Shown: positions 34,968-52,658 of the stretch, in pieces | Layout: each line of letters starts with the position of its first letter | Numbering within the stretch: the stretch's first letter is position 1 | NCBI GenBank assembly: GCA_015039315.1 | Contig: WIDE01000054.1 | Location: 34,750-98,749, forward strand | Direction: 5' to 3' | Length of the DNA stretch: 64,000 nucleotides | From: Clavulina sp. PMI_390 | Lineage: Eukaryota > Basidiomycota > Agaricomycetes > Cantharellales > Hydnaceae | The notes under the pieces: model-generated | Databases searched by the model: none | Seen by the model: only the letters and a program-made list of their open reading frames with translations | What the model was told of the DNA's origin: nothing | Position numbers and translations under genes: made by a program

Positions 34968-35534
34968 ATGGGCACTGGCACTGGAGCGTTCGGTAGCTAT
35001 CAAGCATCCCCACCTTGGTGCGATCCTGCTCTCCCTCAATTAGAGCCCACTACGATAGGGCGAGAAGAAGAGTCATCCCGACAGGAGAATGAAGCCGCAT
35101 ACACTGCCGGGATGCGCTCGCGCTTCATCAAGGAACTGCAAGGGACCCGTGAAGGTCGAAAGACGCTTGCTCGCTCGGCAAAGATCATTCGTATCCTGGA
35201 TGATCAAATCGCGTCGGATTCTAGGTGCCAGCCGGTCCCTGGGTTCTACGGGGATGCAACACTTGCTCGAAATGAGGAATGGGTGTATAGCTTGGCTGAG
35301 GACCAGTCCCCAGAGATCAGAAGCATCCTCCATTCGCAGTCTTGGGATACCTACAGGAGTGAAACCGCCAGCATAGCCCCCGCACCGACATTCCAGAAGG
35401 GGGAATCGACATCACAGCCTGCAACTATGATAAAAAAGCGGAGGGTCAAGTTTGCCTCAGCACCCGTCGTCCCTGATGGACAGCATTCTTCTTCTTCGCG
35501 TCATTACGCCAACGCCAGAACTATGCAAAGTTAG
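34968..35534 (+). CDS. Hypothetical basic protein with RVxF-like motif, 188 aa
   Basis: A single exon of 188 codons from the ATG at 34968 (MGTGTGAFGSYQASPPWCDP). The frame is open further upstream but without a good ATG nearby. The centre is charged and probably helical (SRQENEAAYTAGMRSRFIKE, TREGRKTLARSAKIIRILDD). The C-terminal part is Ser-rich and contains KKRRVKFASAP, which looks both like a nuclear localisation signal and like the RVxF docking motif for PP1. I do not recognise a family. It is flanked by long gene-free DNA on the left and by the 1069-aa gene on the right. A PP1-binding or nuclear role is only a hypothesis from the motif. Confidence 0.6.
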   Translation: MGTGTGAFGSYQASPPWCDPALPQLEPTTIGREEESSRQENEAAYTAGMRSRFIKELQGTREGRKTLARSAKIIRILDDQIASDSRCQPVPGFYGDATLARNEEWVYSLAEDQSPEIRSILHSQSWDTYRSETASIAPAPTFQKGESTSQPATMIKKRRVKFASAPVVPDGQHSSSSRHYANARTMQS

Positions 35535-36095
35535 AGCAGCATTTGTATATTATCGTTTCGATTCCATATATCCCACTAATGACTCTTTAAGCTGTGTCCG
35601 TGTTCCATGTATTCCTCGGGTATTCTATCAACTATAACGAGTCGAAGATAGACCGCTTTTTCTCCCCCCCCTTTGTTCGTGCCCAAATGAGTCAATCAAA
35701 TCAGCATGATCTATTCAGAAATCACGAGCATAAGCTGTGGCTGTGGCGCCACCCACGTCAGTTTCCATATCGGATGTTCCGAGCGGCACGTGTCATTTCC
35801 TCCTCAAACCGTGCCTCCTGAAGCCAATGGTGCCAAGCAGTAATGAGTTTTTTCCTAACGTCCAAAAGACCACCAACATACATATTTTATGTGTCAGGTG
35901 GAGCTGACGCCCAAAGAACAGTGTTGATTGGGAGGTTTTTTGTGGAAACTAAATTGACTGATGTCATCGTCCTCATGTTCGCGGTTCATGTTCACTGACT
36001 CTTGACTTCCAACTTCCAACTCACCCCTCGTCCCACGTCTCACCCAAAAAACTACCGTTTCGACCCGAATACTACTCGCCTTCTCTCCTACGCTG
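35535..36095. other. Intergenic region
   Basis: 0.56 kb with the 3' flank of the small hypothetical gene and the promoter of the 1069-aa gene; the 100 nt before 36096 are pyrimidine-rich as in fungal promoters. Nothing else seen. Confidence 0.4.
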
Positions 36096-39000
36096 ATGAG
36101 CGGGAAACCACATCGTGTTCCAGTTCCGCAGACCTCGAGCTCACCTCTGCAAGCCACGAAATCCCTCCCGGCCAATGAGGCCGCCTTCCTCCCTCGTTCG
36201 GAATTCTGGAAATCCGAGCTAGTTTCTCATGAATTCGCTCTAGTTAGCTTCAATGGGAACGAGATCCTCAGACTCGCCAACTGCCCTGACGATCTCGTGG
36301 CTGCTGTGAGGAAGGCGCTTCCTCCCGACGATGTACGACATTTTCGGGAGGACAAAGATATCGTCGTTTGCGAATTCCTACTCGCTGGCAAACCGTTTTC
36401 AGGGCGCTCTACCAAGTACGTCTTATCTCATCGCTACGGGACACATACACGCAGCACCTGATCTGATGCTTCCCTCTGCCTCATGTGCATTCATTTCAGA
36501 CAAGAACGACTTCTGCTAAATATTTTCACCGCTATCATATCGGAGGGCTATCGCCCTATTACCTCCATCGACTATGGACGAATCTATGTACGTCCCCCTT
36601 CGCGACTTTGCTCTGGCATCCATCGCTACTGGAATTGGTGGAGTTCCTAATACATTAACTTTCCCCTCGATCCATCAGCTCGACAAGCTGACACTCGCAT
36701 TCAGACGCCCGCTTACCACACCGCCGGTCCCTAGTGGTAGCATTCCGCCTCCCCCCGGGTTTCAGTCGCGCAGAGATGCTTTTGGGCTATCCTTCGTGTC
36801 TTCAACGGCGCTGAGAGTGGTCAAACCACCTCTGGCGCTGACCCCTGCTATATTACAGGTTGTACGATCGGCATGGCCGCTAGGTGTTGTGAATGAAAAA
36901 CGTGAGAGTGATGGGTCATTTCTCTTCAAACTCAAGGTACGTCATAGTTGAGTCTTACGTGCCTTTTGGTAACCACGCATTTACATGGATTGATCCCATT
37001 GATAGGGCTATTCTTGTAAGTCAAGATCTCGGTGCCTATTTGACTGATGCTCGGTTATGGTATTGATGCCTCTTTTCCTTATCTTTATTGTAGTCTTTAA
37101 GCAGTCCACATTTGAAACGGACTCGCTTGCGCATACACTGGAGCTTCTTCGGGGCATGGACAGCCACGGTTTCACTCTCCTCACCACAGTTTGCTTGGGA
37201 AAGCGCTCTCGAGTGCAAGACTTCTGGATATTCTCCGCCCCCGCTCCACCTCAGCCCCCCACTTCCCCGTCTATTGGGCTTCCCCTAGCTGCAATGCCCT
37301 CAATTCGCAAAGTGAAAGATGGCGACGTCCAGGGAAGCCCAGTGCAAAGCCATTCTATGCTAGGCTTGGGCAATGCAGATGTCCCCTCTGCGATCAAGCG
37401 AGGAGCCCAGCCTCCTATGCCTAGCCCCGCCGTCAATCCTGCCGTACAAGCAGCGATTGCTTCATCTTCTGGTCACACCCGTTCTGCGTCTAATCCTACG
37501 GCAGGACCCCGTTCCTCACATATTCGGACGAGCAGTCTTCCTGGTGCTCAGCATGTACTGCGAAAGACCCCTCCTCCAGGAGCATCCAAAGAGCGCATCC
37601 CTCCTCTGGACTCGACGCCACGTGCAAGCCCCCGAGAAAGAGCGCGTAATCTGCAGCCGTCTCCTCTCCCAGGTCAGCGAGGGCCGTCCCCATCCCCACC
37701 ACAGCAGAACATCCCGCAAGCCTATCCCGTCATGCCCACCTCCAGCGTGGCATCATCCAATCAGTTCATCTACATGGCATCGCCACCACCAAGTGGTCCA
37801 GAACCCATATACAATACCGTACCAAGTGGGACATTTGCTCTTCCACCCCAGGCAGGCGGGATCGAGAGAGTTGGCCCTAGTGGCCACTCGCGTTCTGCCA
37901 CGCAGGGCACGCACGACCCTCGCCAGGACGAGTACGACCGCCTTGCTGAAGATGGCGAAGAGGATGAGGATGAAGAAGAAGAGCACGAGCAAGAAGACGA
38001 GTATCATGAAACGCCTCCACTTCTTGGTGCTGGCGTCTTCCGAGACACAGTTGGCACCTCAGTCAACTTTGGGGACACCCTCACGCAATACTCAGAAGAC
38101 GAGTCATTTTCCGATGAGGGTCGAACTAGGGAGGGTGACCTCGAGCGAGCTGCCGCTGCGGCCGCCTACCTTGGCGCAGTTGGAGTCGCTGACTTCTCTG
38201 GTGCTAACGAGAATGACGCTCGCCGTGATGTGGCAAGACCTAGGGATAGTCTTGCGTCGGAGGAATCGCGCGCGACCATCGTCTACCAGAAGGACGCAGA
38301 TGCTCAGGGTGCTACGCCGCGCCTTGTGAGAGCTGATTTGCTCCCTGATTCAGACCCGGCTCGACGCGCCAGTAATTCACTCTCTATCAGTTATGCAGGG
38401 TCCCACTCTGTCGCACCATCCTCCTTCAGTCCATCTCAAACGGGAGTTCCCCCGTTCCTCGACCCGGGCAATCGTACGGTCTCGGATGCGACGACGCATT
38501 ACCTCCCTGGTGCATGGGTCACTGATCCCAACACGCCCACTGAGTTCGATAACCAAAGACATGACTATGGTCCTCCAGAGGATCTTAGGACACCGGGAGA
38601 TGAGGCTTCTGAGATTGGTCTGGACGTGAGTGACCTGGCACCATCTGCGGCTACCACCCCAGGGGTCGAACTCGACCGCCTCACTACCAGAGCAGCTGCC
38701 GCGGAAGTCGTCTCCTGGAGCAATAGCGCGCAGCGACACCAACAGCAGGTGGGCATGGGCATGGATGATGGCAATGGTATTGGTCCATCTCTCAGTCGGG
38801 CTAACAGTGGCCTATCCGATGTTACGATGGACTCCATGGCGAGCACCGCCGATGGTAATACCGCGCTCCACGAACCGCAGTTGGTGGTCCGCGTAAGCGA
38901 CGAAAGCTCGCGTGATGGCCCATGGGCGCTCGTGAACGATCATGCGAACACGACAAGCATTGTTGAAGTTGAGCCACCCGTGCCCAGTAATCCTCCCAAT

Positions 39001-39627
39001 ACGGAAGCTAGCCCTCCCCCTGCTCCTTCAGTTGCATCTCCTCTCCCCGCCACCACTACGCCAGCGGCCCCTGCTGCAGTACCTACTCCAATTCCTGCTA
39101 TTGGTGACCAATCGGCGTTCGTCAAAACCAAGAAAGGTGCATTCCCTTGGTCAAAGAGCCGAAGGGAGGCGCGAGAGAGGGAAAAGGCTCTTGAACGGGA
39201 GAAATTTCGTGCCAAAGTAGACGAGGCGCGTAAGAAGTCGACGAGCACGGCACCTGCAGCTGGGACTAGCTCATCAGGGGTCCCTGCTCCTGCAATCACC
39301 AGCAACGTGAATACGAGTCCTGTGGAGGTCAAAAATTCCAGTTTGACCCCTGTCCAGCCTGAGGGTCCCAGCAACACGTCCTCAATGGTTGTGGAAACTG
39401 GTACATCGACTTCATCGTCCTCGTCGTCCTCGGCTTCCACCGACTCATCGTCTTCATCTACGCTTCCTACGCCCACGCATAACTCGCCCGACGTTCCAGC
39501 AGTCGCCACAGTCTCGCACGGGCGTGAGGCGAGTGATGGATCCTCACCTGCGAGGTTGAGGACGGCGAGAAAGCCCTCGGGGATTCCTGAAGTAACAGTT
39601 GCAGATAGGCGATTAACCATCGATTGA
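36096..39627 (+). CDS. Conserved-looking low-complexity protein, 1069 aa
   Basis: Five exons, 36096-36415, 36500-36587, 36679-36936, 37006-37015 and 37094-39627, total 3210 nt with consistent phases. The fourth exon is only 10 nt. The first about 280 residues look folded: EILRLANCPDDLVAAVRKAL, ERLLLNIFTAIISEGYRPIT, DKLTLAFRRP, and after the micro-exon FFKQSTFETDSLAHTLELLR and MDSHGFTLLTTV. The rest is Pro/Ser-rich and disordered, with an acidic tract near residue 570 (EDGEEDEDEEEEHEQEDEY) and a basic helix KSRREAREREKALEREKF. I cannot name a domain. The layout, small folded N-terminus plus long regulatory tail, suggests a fungal scaffold or regulator; no function is assigned. Confidence 0.85.
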
Positions 39628-39903
39628 ATACCAGATATTTGAGACTGAGAATGTGGCTTTCATGTGCAGAAATTTATGATTGGATTTGTTCGTGCTGTTC
39701 GGACTGCTTCTATAGTGTAGGACATGTAATACTTTCTCTGCTCCGTGTATCCTAAGTGTATGCAATGAATGATGTACATTATGATATGAAGTGTTGGAGA
39801 TTAGCGGGGACAGACATTAATGAAGTGTACATCAGAGAATTGTTGTGAATTTACAATTCAGTCACGGAACTTCTATCGAGGGAGCGTAAGAAATGACACG
39901 ACA

Positions 39904-40799
39904 CTATCGAATGGTAGTGTGCGACGAAGAGCTCTTCTCCGCTAGCCTGTCCACAGGTGCATCAGCAGCATTGGCGGCAGGGATATCTAATCGGGAGGTG
40001 TTGTCTTTCTTGGGGGCTCGTAGTTCGCCCCTGAATCCAATGTAGTATAATCGACTCGTTTCCTCTCCAGGAGCTTCCGACTGATAAGAGAGCCGCATTT
40101 TCCGGACGTGTTGGTAATCACGGTCGGTATTAAAGCCAAGCACCGGTTGAACATCAAGTTAGGTCCCTTTTCTATAGCGGAAAAGATGAAGCACGCACAA
40201 AAAATAGTGTTAGCGAGTTTACGCTAGTGAATGCAGCGACGCGCAAGGGGTACTCGGTAACATCGTTCTCGTTCTCTAATAGGGAGAAGTCGAGGTTTGG
40301 TTTTGTGTTTTCCGCCTGGTCAAAGTCGAGGCCATCGGGTATGTTTGAGTAGATCCGAAGACGGTGAGGGCATGCCTCTCCTCGAGCTATATGCAGCCAG
40401 TCAATCACTAGGCGGCGGCGATGGCAGTCGTAGCAATACTGGGAGGACTCACCAGGCTTCAGAAGGATACTTCTAACTTTGACGTTCTCAATGAAGGGTA
40501 CGTGTATAATGAGCTATATGGAAATAAGCAGAGCAAGATTCGTAAGCGCATCTCGCGAGCCAGAAGGAGTGGACAAGTCGCATACATACCTGATCATCTA
40601 CCCCGCTATCGACCCATCTCTCCAGAGAATCTCTCTCATTCCATGGCTTGATGAGCTCCTTTGCATCCTCTGGTACAGTGAGGTTCAAGCCAAAGACTTT
40701 GTCCTTATCAATGATGTTATACAGTGTCGAGGTCTCTGCAGAGTCGCCATCGAGATCAAATTCAACGCCTGACGCTGCAGATGGTCCGGGATTAGCCAT
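39904..40799 (-). CDS. PITH-domain protein, 211 aa
   Basis: Four exons, 40590-40799, 40453-40513, 40199-40386 and 39904-40080, sum to 636 nt. The PITH (proteasome-interacting thioredoxin C-terminal) domain fills most of the protein: TLYNIIDKDKVFGLNLTVPE, IIHVPFIENVKVRSILLKP, RIYSNIPDGLDFDQAENTKP, NSLTLFFSEAPGEETSRLYY and IGFRGELRAPKK. There is no thioredoxin domain, so this is the stand-alone PITHD1 type, linked in other organisms to the 26S proteasome. The tail is Ala/Ser-rich. It is divergent from the uS5m gene with 103 bp between start codons, suggesting a shared promoter. Confidence 0.93.
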
Positions 40800-40902
40800 T
40801 GAGAGGTGCAGAGTAAATCAATGCAGGCCGAGGGAGGAGGAGGATCGCGTGCCTTGTGTGATTTTGTTGTTTGGTATTGTCGCCGAGTCCGTTCACCTCC
40901 CA
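40800..40902. promoter_or_regulatory. 103-bp bidirectional promoter, PITH protein / uS5m
   Basis: The two ATGs lie at 40799 (minus) and 40903 (plus), leaving exactly 103 bp for both 5' UTRs and promoters. The interval includes TTTGTTGTTTGGTATTG. The Sec23/mL59 pair at 50707-50809 has the same length. Confidence 0.7.
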
Positions 40903-41961
40903 ATGTCGCTGAGAACCCTCTGGACGTCGGCGAGCCGCGTGCCGTCGACAGGACGAGCAGCGCTCGCCCTAAAAACCATAAATACGCGCTCGCCTCTCTC
41001 GACATCATCCGTCGTTGGTGCTGCATCAGAGCCTCCATCTGTTGCTGCTGAGAGCAGCACTTCTGGCGAAAAAGCTGTCACGCCCAGTGCAGGGCGTAAA
41101 TCCCCTCGCGCTATTCGTCTTCAGCGCGCATCAGAGCGTAGACTACTCCCACAAGTCTCCCACCTTACCGAATTCCCCGACTTCTCCAAACCCGACCCAG
41201 TCCTTGACACGAAAGCTGTCACCCATGTCCCCGCGTCTCCAAAGCACCCATACTCTGCCACTGTCATAGAATACTCCCCATACTTTGGCGCATCCCTTCA
41301 GAAGAAATCGTCCTCGGGTGACTCTCCAGCACCAGAGGCGACTACTCCACGCAGCGACTTTGAGCAGCAAGAAGCTCGGCTACCCTACTCTCCCCAATTC
41401 ATCAAGAACCTCCATCGCTACCCCCTTATCGTCAAAAGAGTCGTCAACCAAACGCCCAAGGGCCGTATAGGCTCCTTCTATGCGCTCGTCGTAGTCGGCA
41501 ATGGCAACGGCGTCATGGGCATTGGAGAGGGCAAAGACAAGGAGAGTGGTCAAGATGCGCAAGCAAAAGCCTACCGAGAGGCCATCAAGGACCTCGATAC
41601 CGTTGCGCGCTTTGAAGACCGCACCATCTTCACCGAGACGCATATGAAGCTTGGGGCGACTCAAATTCGCATGTGGCCGCGTCCTGCAGGTTTCGGCCTC
41701 GCCGTGAACCCTTACATCCACCAAATTTGCAAGGCGGCGGGCATTCATGATCTCAGTGCAAAAGTCATCGGAAGCCGGAATGGCATGCAGGTGGCAAAAG
41801 CGACTATGATGATGTTACATGGTGGTAACGCACCAATTGGATTTGGTAACGGCGTTGGAGGGAAGGGCAGGAGGTTAGACGCCAAAGAAGGCATCAGGCC
41901 AAAGGAGGTTGTGGAGAGAGAAAGAGGGCGTAAACTGATAGAAGGAAGTGGATGGTTATAA
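40903..41961 (+). CDS. mrps5: Mitochondrial ribosomal protein uS5m (MRPS5)
   Basis: One exon, 352 residues. The N-terminus MSLRTLWTSASRVPSTGRAA is Arg/Ser-rich and lacks acidic residues, as in a mitochondrial targeting peptide. The S5 core follows: YPLIVKRVVNQTPKGRIGSF, VVGNGNGVMGIGEGKDKESG, then the C-terminal S5 part AGIHDLSAKVIGSRNGMQVA. Bacterial S5 residues for mRNA entry and decoding fidelity map to this fold. The frame is open upstream of 40903, but the chosen ATG gives the targeting peptide and clears the divergent gene. It works in the small subunit of the mitochondrial ribosome. Confidence 0.95.
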   Translation: MSLRTLWTSASRVPSTGRAALALKTINTRSPLSTSSVVGAASEPPSVAAESSTSGEKAVTPSAGRKSPRAIRLQRASERRLLPQVSHLTEFPDFSKPDPVLDTKAVTHVPASPKHPYSATVIEYSPYFGASLQKKSSSGDSPAPEATTPRSDFEQQEARLPYSPQFIKNLHRYPLIVKRVVNQTPKGRIGSFYALVVVGNGNGVMGIGEGKDKESGQDAQAKAYREAIKDLDTVARFEDRTIFTETHMKLGATQIRMWPRPAGFGLAVNPYIHQICKAAGIHDLSAKVIGSRNGMQVAKATMMMLHGGNAPIGFGNGVGGKGRRLDAKEGIRPKEVVERERGRKLIEGSGWL

Positions 41962-42738
41962 TGGTATCGCTAATCCTTTTCTATCCACACTGCTTCGTAT
42001 TCCATTACTCCAGTCCCCTCTACTATAATTCGAACAAGCATCCCTTTGGTGTTAACACATGAACAGTATGTGATTGAGCAATGGATGGTATTTAGAAGAC
42101 ATTATCGAGATTGGGTGATCATACACGAGAAAACTTTCTTTTTGTGGTATCCTGCGAGACAGCGGTGAGCGCGACGTCAGCGGTCCGAATTAAGAATAAT
42201 AATTCACAATTCGGGTCAGAGAGAAGATTAAGTGGCTTCTCCTTGAGAGAAGTCGCTTGGCCCATTCTCGAGGCAAGACCAAAGATCCTCCCCAAGTCGC
42301 GTAAATGACAAAAGCGATCCATCATGCAAAAGCGATAGTGAGACAAAACACTCACATGGGCCTTGGCAGGATAGAACCGCATACATCCGTTGAGAGAGCA
42401 TGTGCAACTAGAGTGGGCTTGGTACTCAAACTCGTCAATCAGTGATCGTTGGTTGCGACCGATCGAATGACACACAAGGAGATGGTTGAACCTCTCGCCC
42501 AAGCTCCTACATCCCCTGTTCAAGACCAAGAGCAACCAAAATCACATCATCCATCTATTGTATTCCTCTGGTCAAGCGATGCCCCCAGGAATGTTAAATC
42601 GGAATTTGCCACATCTCGCCTATTATTCCACTCTGGCCTCAGCTCGCTTACTGTGTTCCCAATATACAAGCACTTACCGATAGTTCCTTTTCTCGTCCGT
42701 ATCACAGGAAGCTACTCGATATGGTGAGGCGTTGAGTG
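41962..42738. other. Convergent intergenic region
   Basis: 0.78 kb between the 3' ends of uS5m and LTO1, which should contain both terminators. No gene or repeat is supported. Confidence 0.45.
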
Positions 42739-43384
42739 TCAAAGCTCAAGGGCTGGGCGGTTCGCATTCTCGTTGTCAATCTTCCAGACAGAAGCTTTAC
42801 CCTTGGTAGATGATGTCTGAAGGTTCACAAGTTCCCCATCGGCTAAAGTATACTCGCCGGTCGCAAGCGCTCGCAGACGAGGAGCAGGGACACCTAGAGC
42901 AGAGCAAAGCACTTTGTGCCGCGAACGGATCTGGGTGAGCAGTTTGCTGACATCGAGCTGTTCGTCTGCACCCTCGCTCTCAGTCTCAGTAGCTGGCTGA
43001 GGCTTAGGGTTCACCAGGGGAAACTGGTCGATTGCTGTCATGATAGAGGTGATATGATGGTAAACGCGCCTAAAAGTGGGTTTGAGGTCAAGAACACCCC
43101 ATCGGATATTGTTACAGCTGACTCACGATGATGGATCGTTTGCATGGACACTTTTCCAGAATAAAGCAAAGCCTCGATAATAACCAACTTCCTCCCATAA
43201 TTCTAACCCTTTCTCTTTCCCGGCAGCACGACCTTCAATGAGACCGTGGATTCGCCCGTGAGCGTAGCCATCTGCGTAGCCGTGCTGGAAGAAACTGCAC
43301 AAAGTGTGAACGGTCATCGCAAAAATTTTAACGATCATCGTACGTCTCTTCAGGGTTGGCTAGATCCGTAAAGTCGCCGTCCAT
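42739..43384 (-). CDS. LTO1: LTO1 homologue (Yae1-type domain), 179 aa
   Basis: Three exons, 43344-43384, 43127-43294 and 42739-43069, total 540 nt. The N-terminal domain has the Yae1/LTO1 deca-GX3 repeat: HGYADGYAHGRIHGLIEGRA followed by GKEKGLELWEEVGYYRGFA. In yeast, Lto1 with Yae1 is an adaptor that guides the cytosolic Fe-S assembly machinery to Rli1 (ABCE1), which recycles ribosomes. The C-terminal half is less conserved (LDVSKLLTQIRSRHKVLCSA) and ends KASVWKIDNENANRPALEL. In yeast Lto1 the C-terminal Trp is the docking signal to the CIA complex; this protein does not end in Trp as predicted here, which deserves a check of the last exon. Confidence 0.88.
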
Positions 43385-43730
43385 CTGCGCAAGAAACAAG
43401 AAAGCGTGGAGGCCACACTCAAGATCGATGTGAGGTTGTGGACCAGTTGAGTTGAGCTTGAACACTTGTTCGTGCCACCTCTTCCTCTAGCTAGAGCGAA
43501 CAAATCGTGGTCGTAATGGTCATTTCATTATCGTGATGGAAGACAGGATACAGCAGAAAATAGTCATGTGGATGGTACAGTAGAACTAGCAGAGGGGGGC
43601 CGAGGAAGCAGGGAATATGGCAACAGTACTTGGATGGAGAACATCATGAAGGGGTTATAATGAAAGACGTCCAAAGAAAATGAAGCAGTGGGAGATAACA
43701 TGTATACGAGACCAGAACTGAAACCCGATG
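43385..43730. other. Intergenic region
   Basis: About 0.35 kb between the LTO1 start and the 3' end of the kinase gene. It contains only promoter and terminator space; no feature recognised. Confidence 0.45.
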
Positions 43731-47602
<3,872 letters not shown>

Positions 47603-47899
47603 TTTGCCCAAGTCCAGCAGGCAAAGACGAGCGTAGAATCGCCCCTTATTCGAGGAAGCACGCCCACGATTCGCATCATTTGTTTGGTCTTCGCGCGTCA
47701 TCGAATCAACGCCAAACACGCTTCTAGGGGGGGTCATGGGTTGAGTTTCAAATAAGCAAGAAGCGGTGTAGAGCAACTCTTAGTTAGGAAAGATTAACAC
47801 GGCATCTTGGCCTTTTCCGTTCAGAAGAAACCGTGGATTGGTGACAAACAAATGCAATAAAGAAGACACAGAACATGATCTACATCATTAAACATTGGA

Positions 47900-50706
<2,807 letters not shown>

Positions 50707-50809
50707 GGTTGTGCAAGGCTGGTGAGGAGATCGACGTGTCTTTTGGAGAGGTCCGGGTCCCACGATATCCGGCATCTTCCGCCCAATCCCGTCGCCGAGA
50801 AATTGTGGA
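50707..50809. promoter_or_regulatory. 103-bp bidirectional promoter, Sec23 / mL59
   Basis: Start codons lie at 50706 (minus) and 50810 (plus). The interval is the same length as that between the PITH protein and uS5m genes. Both 5' UTRs must be very short or overlap. Confidence 0.7.
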
Positions 50810-51476
50810 ATGGCGCAGGCAACAGCGCGAGTTCGCGGTCCAGTTGGGCTGCTAAAGCGTTTCTGGGAGAAAGAAAGCTGGGCGGCACGCTCTGCTGAGT
50901 CGCGTGTGGCTCACTATGTTGTTCCCTCATCCTCGCCTGCTGGAGCAGTGGCCAGGGAAAACATTCCAAACCCTTTCATCCCCACCCTTAACCCCCTTAC
51001 CGGCAAGTGGAGGCCCGCACGCTACTCCCGAAGACGACAAGCGGAGCTCGTTAAGGCTGCCAGACTTCTCAGCGCTGAGACTCTTCTCCCACTAGGGCCA
51101 AAAGGCCAGCGAAAACTCGGCGCGACCCCACCACCTAATGCAACCGAAGTACCCCAGCCTCTTCTCCAAACAATAGCCGAGAATCCTGTCAAATGGAGTG
51201 GGGAACCTCCCGCATTGACGGAGAAGAGTCCATATAGTGGCAGACGATTCATGTTCAAGGGCCACAAATGGGAGAGGCAGTTGCCTGCACGCGAGCAGAG
51301 CTTCCACGACTTTACTACAACCCACGACCTCAAGAAGTATGTTGCATTGGTTTTTCATCTCTTCCACTTGGCTAAACTCACCCCTAACGTTCACCAGGAC
51401 TAAGATGGAGCGACGTGACAGACAATGGGCAAATCGTGCGGAGCAGAGGAAACGACAAGGCGATTTACTATCATAG
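50810..51476 (+). CDS. mrpl25: Mitochondrial large-subunit ribosomal protein mL59 (MRPL25-like)
   Basis: Exons 50810-51336 and 51398-51476 join in phase 2 for 201 residues. The fungal mitoribosomal mL59 signature is NPFIPTLNPLTGKWRPARYS followed by RRRQAELVKAAR and LLPLGPKGQ. A Lys/Arg-rich end (KMERRDRQWANRAEQRKRQG) suits rRNA contact. The N-terminus is Arg-rich with few acids, in keeping with mitochondrial import. A middle part SGRRFMFKGHKWERQLPAR is basic. It is a fungus-specific component of the large mitoribosomal subunit. Assignment is from the signature only, so slightly less sure than uS5m. Confidence 0.8.
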
Positions 51477-51529
51477 AACCCCTTTCATCATCCTTTGTAT
51501 TATTCTGCTCCCGTCTAGATCACCTCCCA

Positions 51530-52460
51530 CTAATCTACATCTCCCGAGATATCCTCCTCTGGTGCCTGCGCACCCGCAGTCTCTGCATCCGCCATGATCT
51601 CAAACCCAACGCACCATATCATGGCCCCCGGCCCCTTCCCTTGCTCCTTGTCCCTCTCACAGCAAACGAACCATACTGGCCGTCCATCCCAGTACTGCAT
51701 GAGGTCAAAATGCACCATTGGGAAGCTGACACTCAAGCCGCCATGCTCGAATGACAACAACCCTTGACAAAAGTCACACTCTATATGGTGTGAAGGTGTG
51801 AATTTGAAGTCCTGGCGATGTTTCGCGTCACGGAAGTATGTCCGCCGCGCATGAGTAGCGTCGGGAAGAATTGAGGAAGCTTGCTCGCTGATCAACAGGC
51901 CGGTCTCGCCCGTTTCCCCGCTTTCTCGTATGGAGAAATAGGGCATAGTGGTAATGAGAGGCGATCTAGTAGACATCCTCTCACTTCAGGGGGGTGATAG
52001 CCCAAAATCATGTCACTCACAGTGCCCAAGGCTTCTCTCCGTAGAAGTCATCCTCAAGGGTGGGGTCTGCAAACTGCATGAACTTGATCGCGGCACTCGA
52101 CCCATACGGTAAAGAGAGTGGCCTGTCGAATACGTTCCCAAATAAGACATCGTCGGCATTGATCTCCTTGAGAAATCGCCCTACCAAACAGTCATCAGTA
52201 TTGTGCATCGATGTAGACCTGGTGAACGGCTAGCACATGCCTCTTGCCTGGATACTCCAAGTAACTCCCTTCCTCTCGTTCTTTCCGAAGTACTCCTCTC
52301 CCATGCTGAGTTTGCCGTTCTCGTTCTCAAAATTTTTGAGAAACACCGAGATCGTGCCTTCGAATCGTGAGGTTTTGAGCGGGTGACCTGCTGGATCATT
52401 GGCAGATATCGGTCGAAGGGTTTCAGGCGATTCGCCGACGAGAACGCGGAGTCGTGGCAT
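51530..52460 (-). CDS. DUF1769-type protein, 275 aa
   Basis: Three exons, 52241-52460, 52021-52180 and 51530-51977, total 828 nt. Family blocks are MPRLRVLVGESPETLRPISA, FEGTISVFLKNFENENG, GRFLKEINADDVLFGNVFDR, LPYGSSAAIKFMQFADPTLE and PMVHFDLMQYWDGRPVWFVC. This fits the fungal DUF1769 family of unknown function. The first intron appears to use a GC donor (AGAG-GCATGT) with a normal AG acceptor; no GT donor gives the right frame. It ends about 50 bp from the convergent mL59 gene, so the 3' UTRs must overlap. No signal peptide or membrane segment. Confidence 0.8.
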
Positions 52461-52658
52461 TACTCGTGGAGCAGCAAAATTGGATGCAGACCTGAGTGCG
52501 ATGAGATGTGGCGAAAGAGCGGTCAGTGTCAGATGACGTCGATACCTGTTTGTGCCCACCAGAAGTGGCAAATCATTTCCAACACAGTCATAGCAAACAC
52601 GCTAAACTCGCAAGAAAGAAGATATACATTCTTGCACTGATCACTTAAATCAAAGGGC

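Noticed and set aside
38940..39620. 226-codon frame on the minus strand
   Set aside because: Antisense to the low-complexity tail of the 1069-aa protein.
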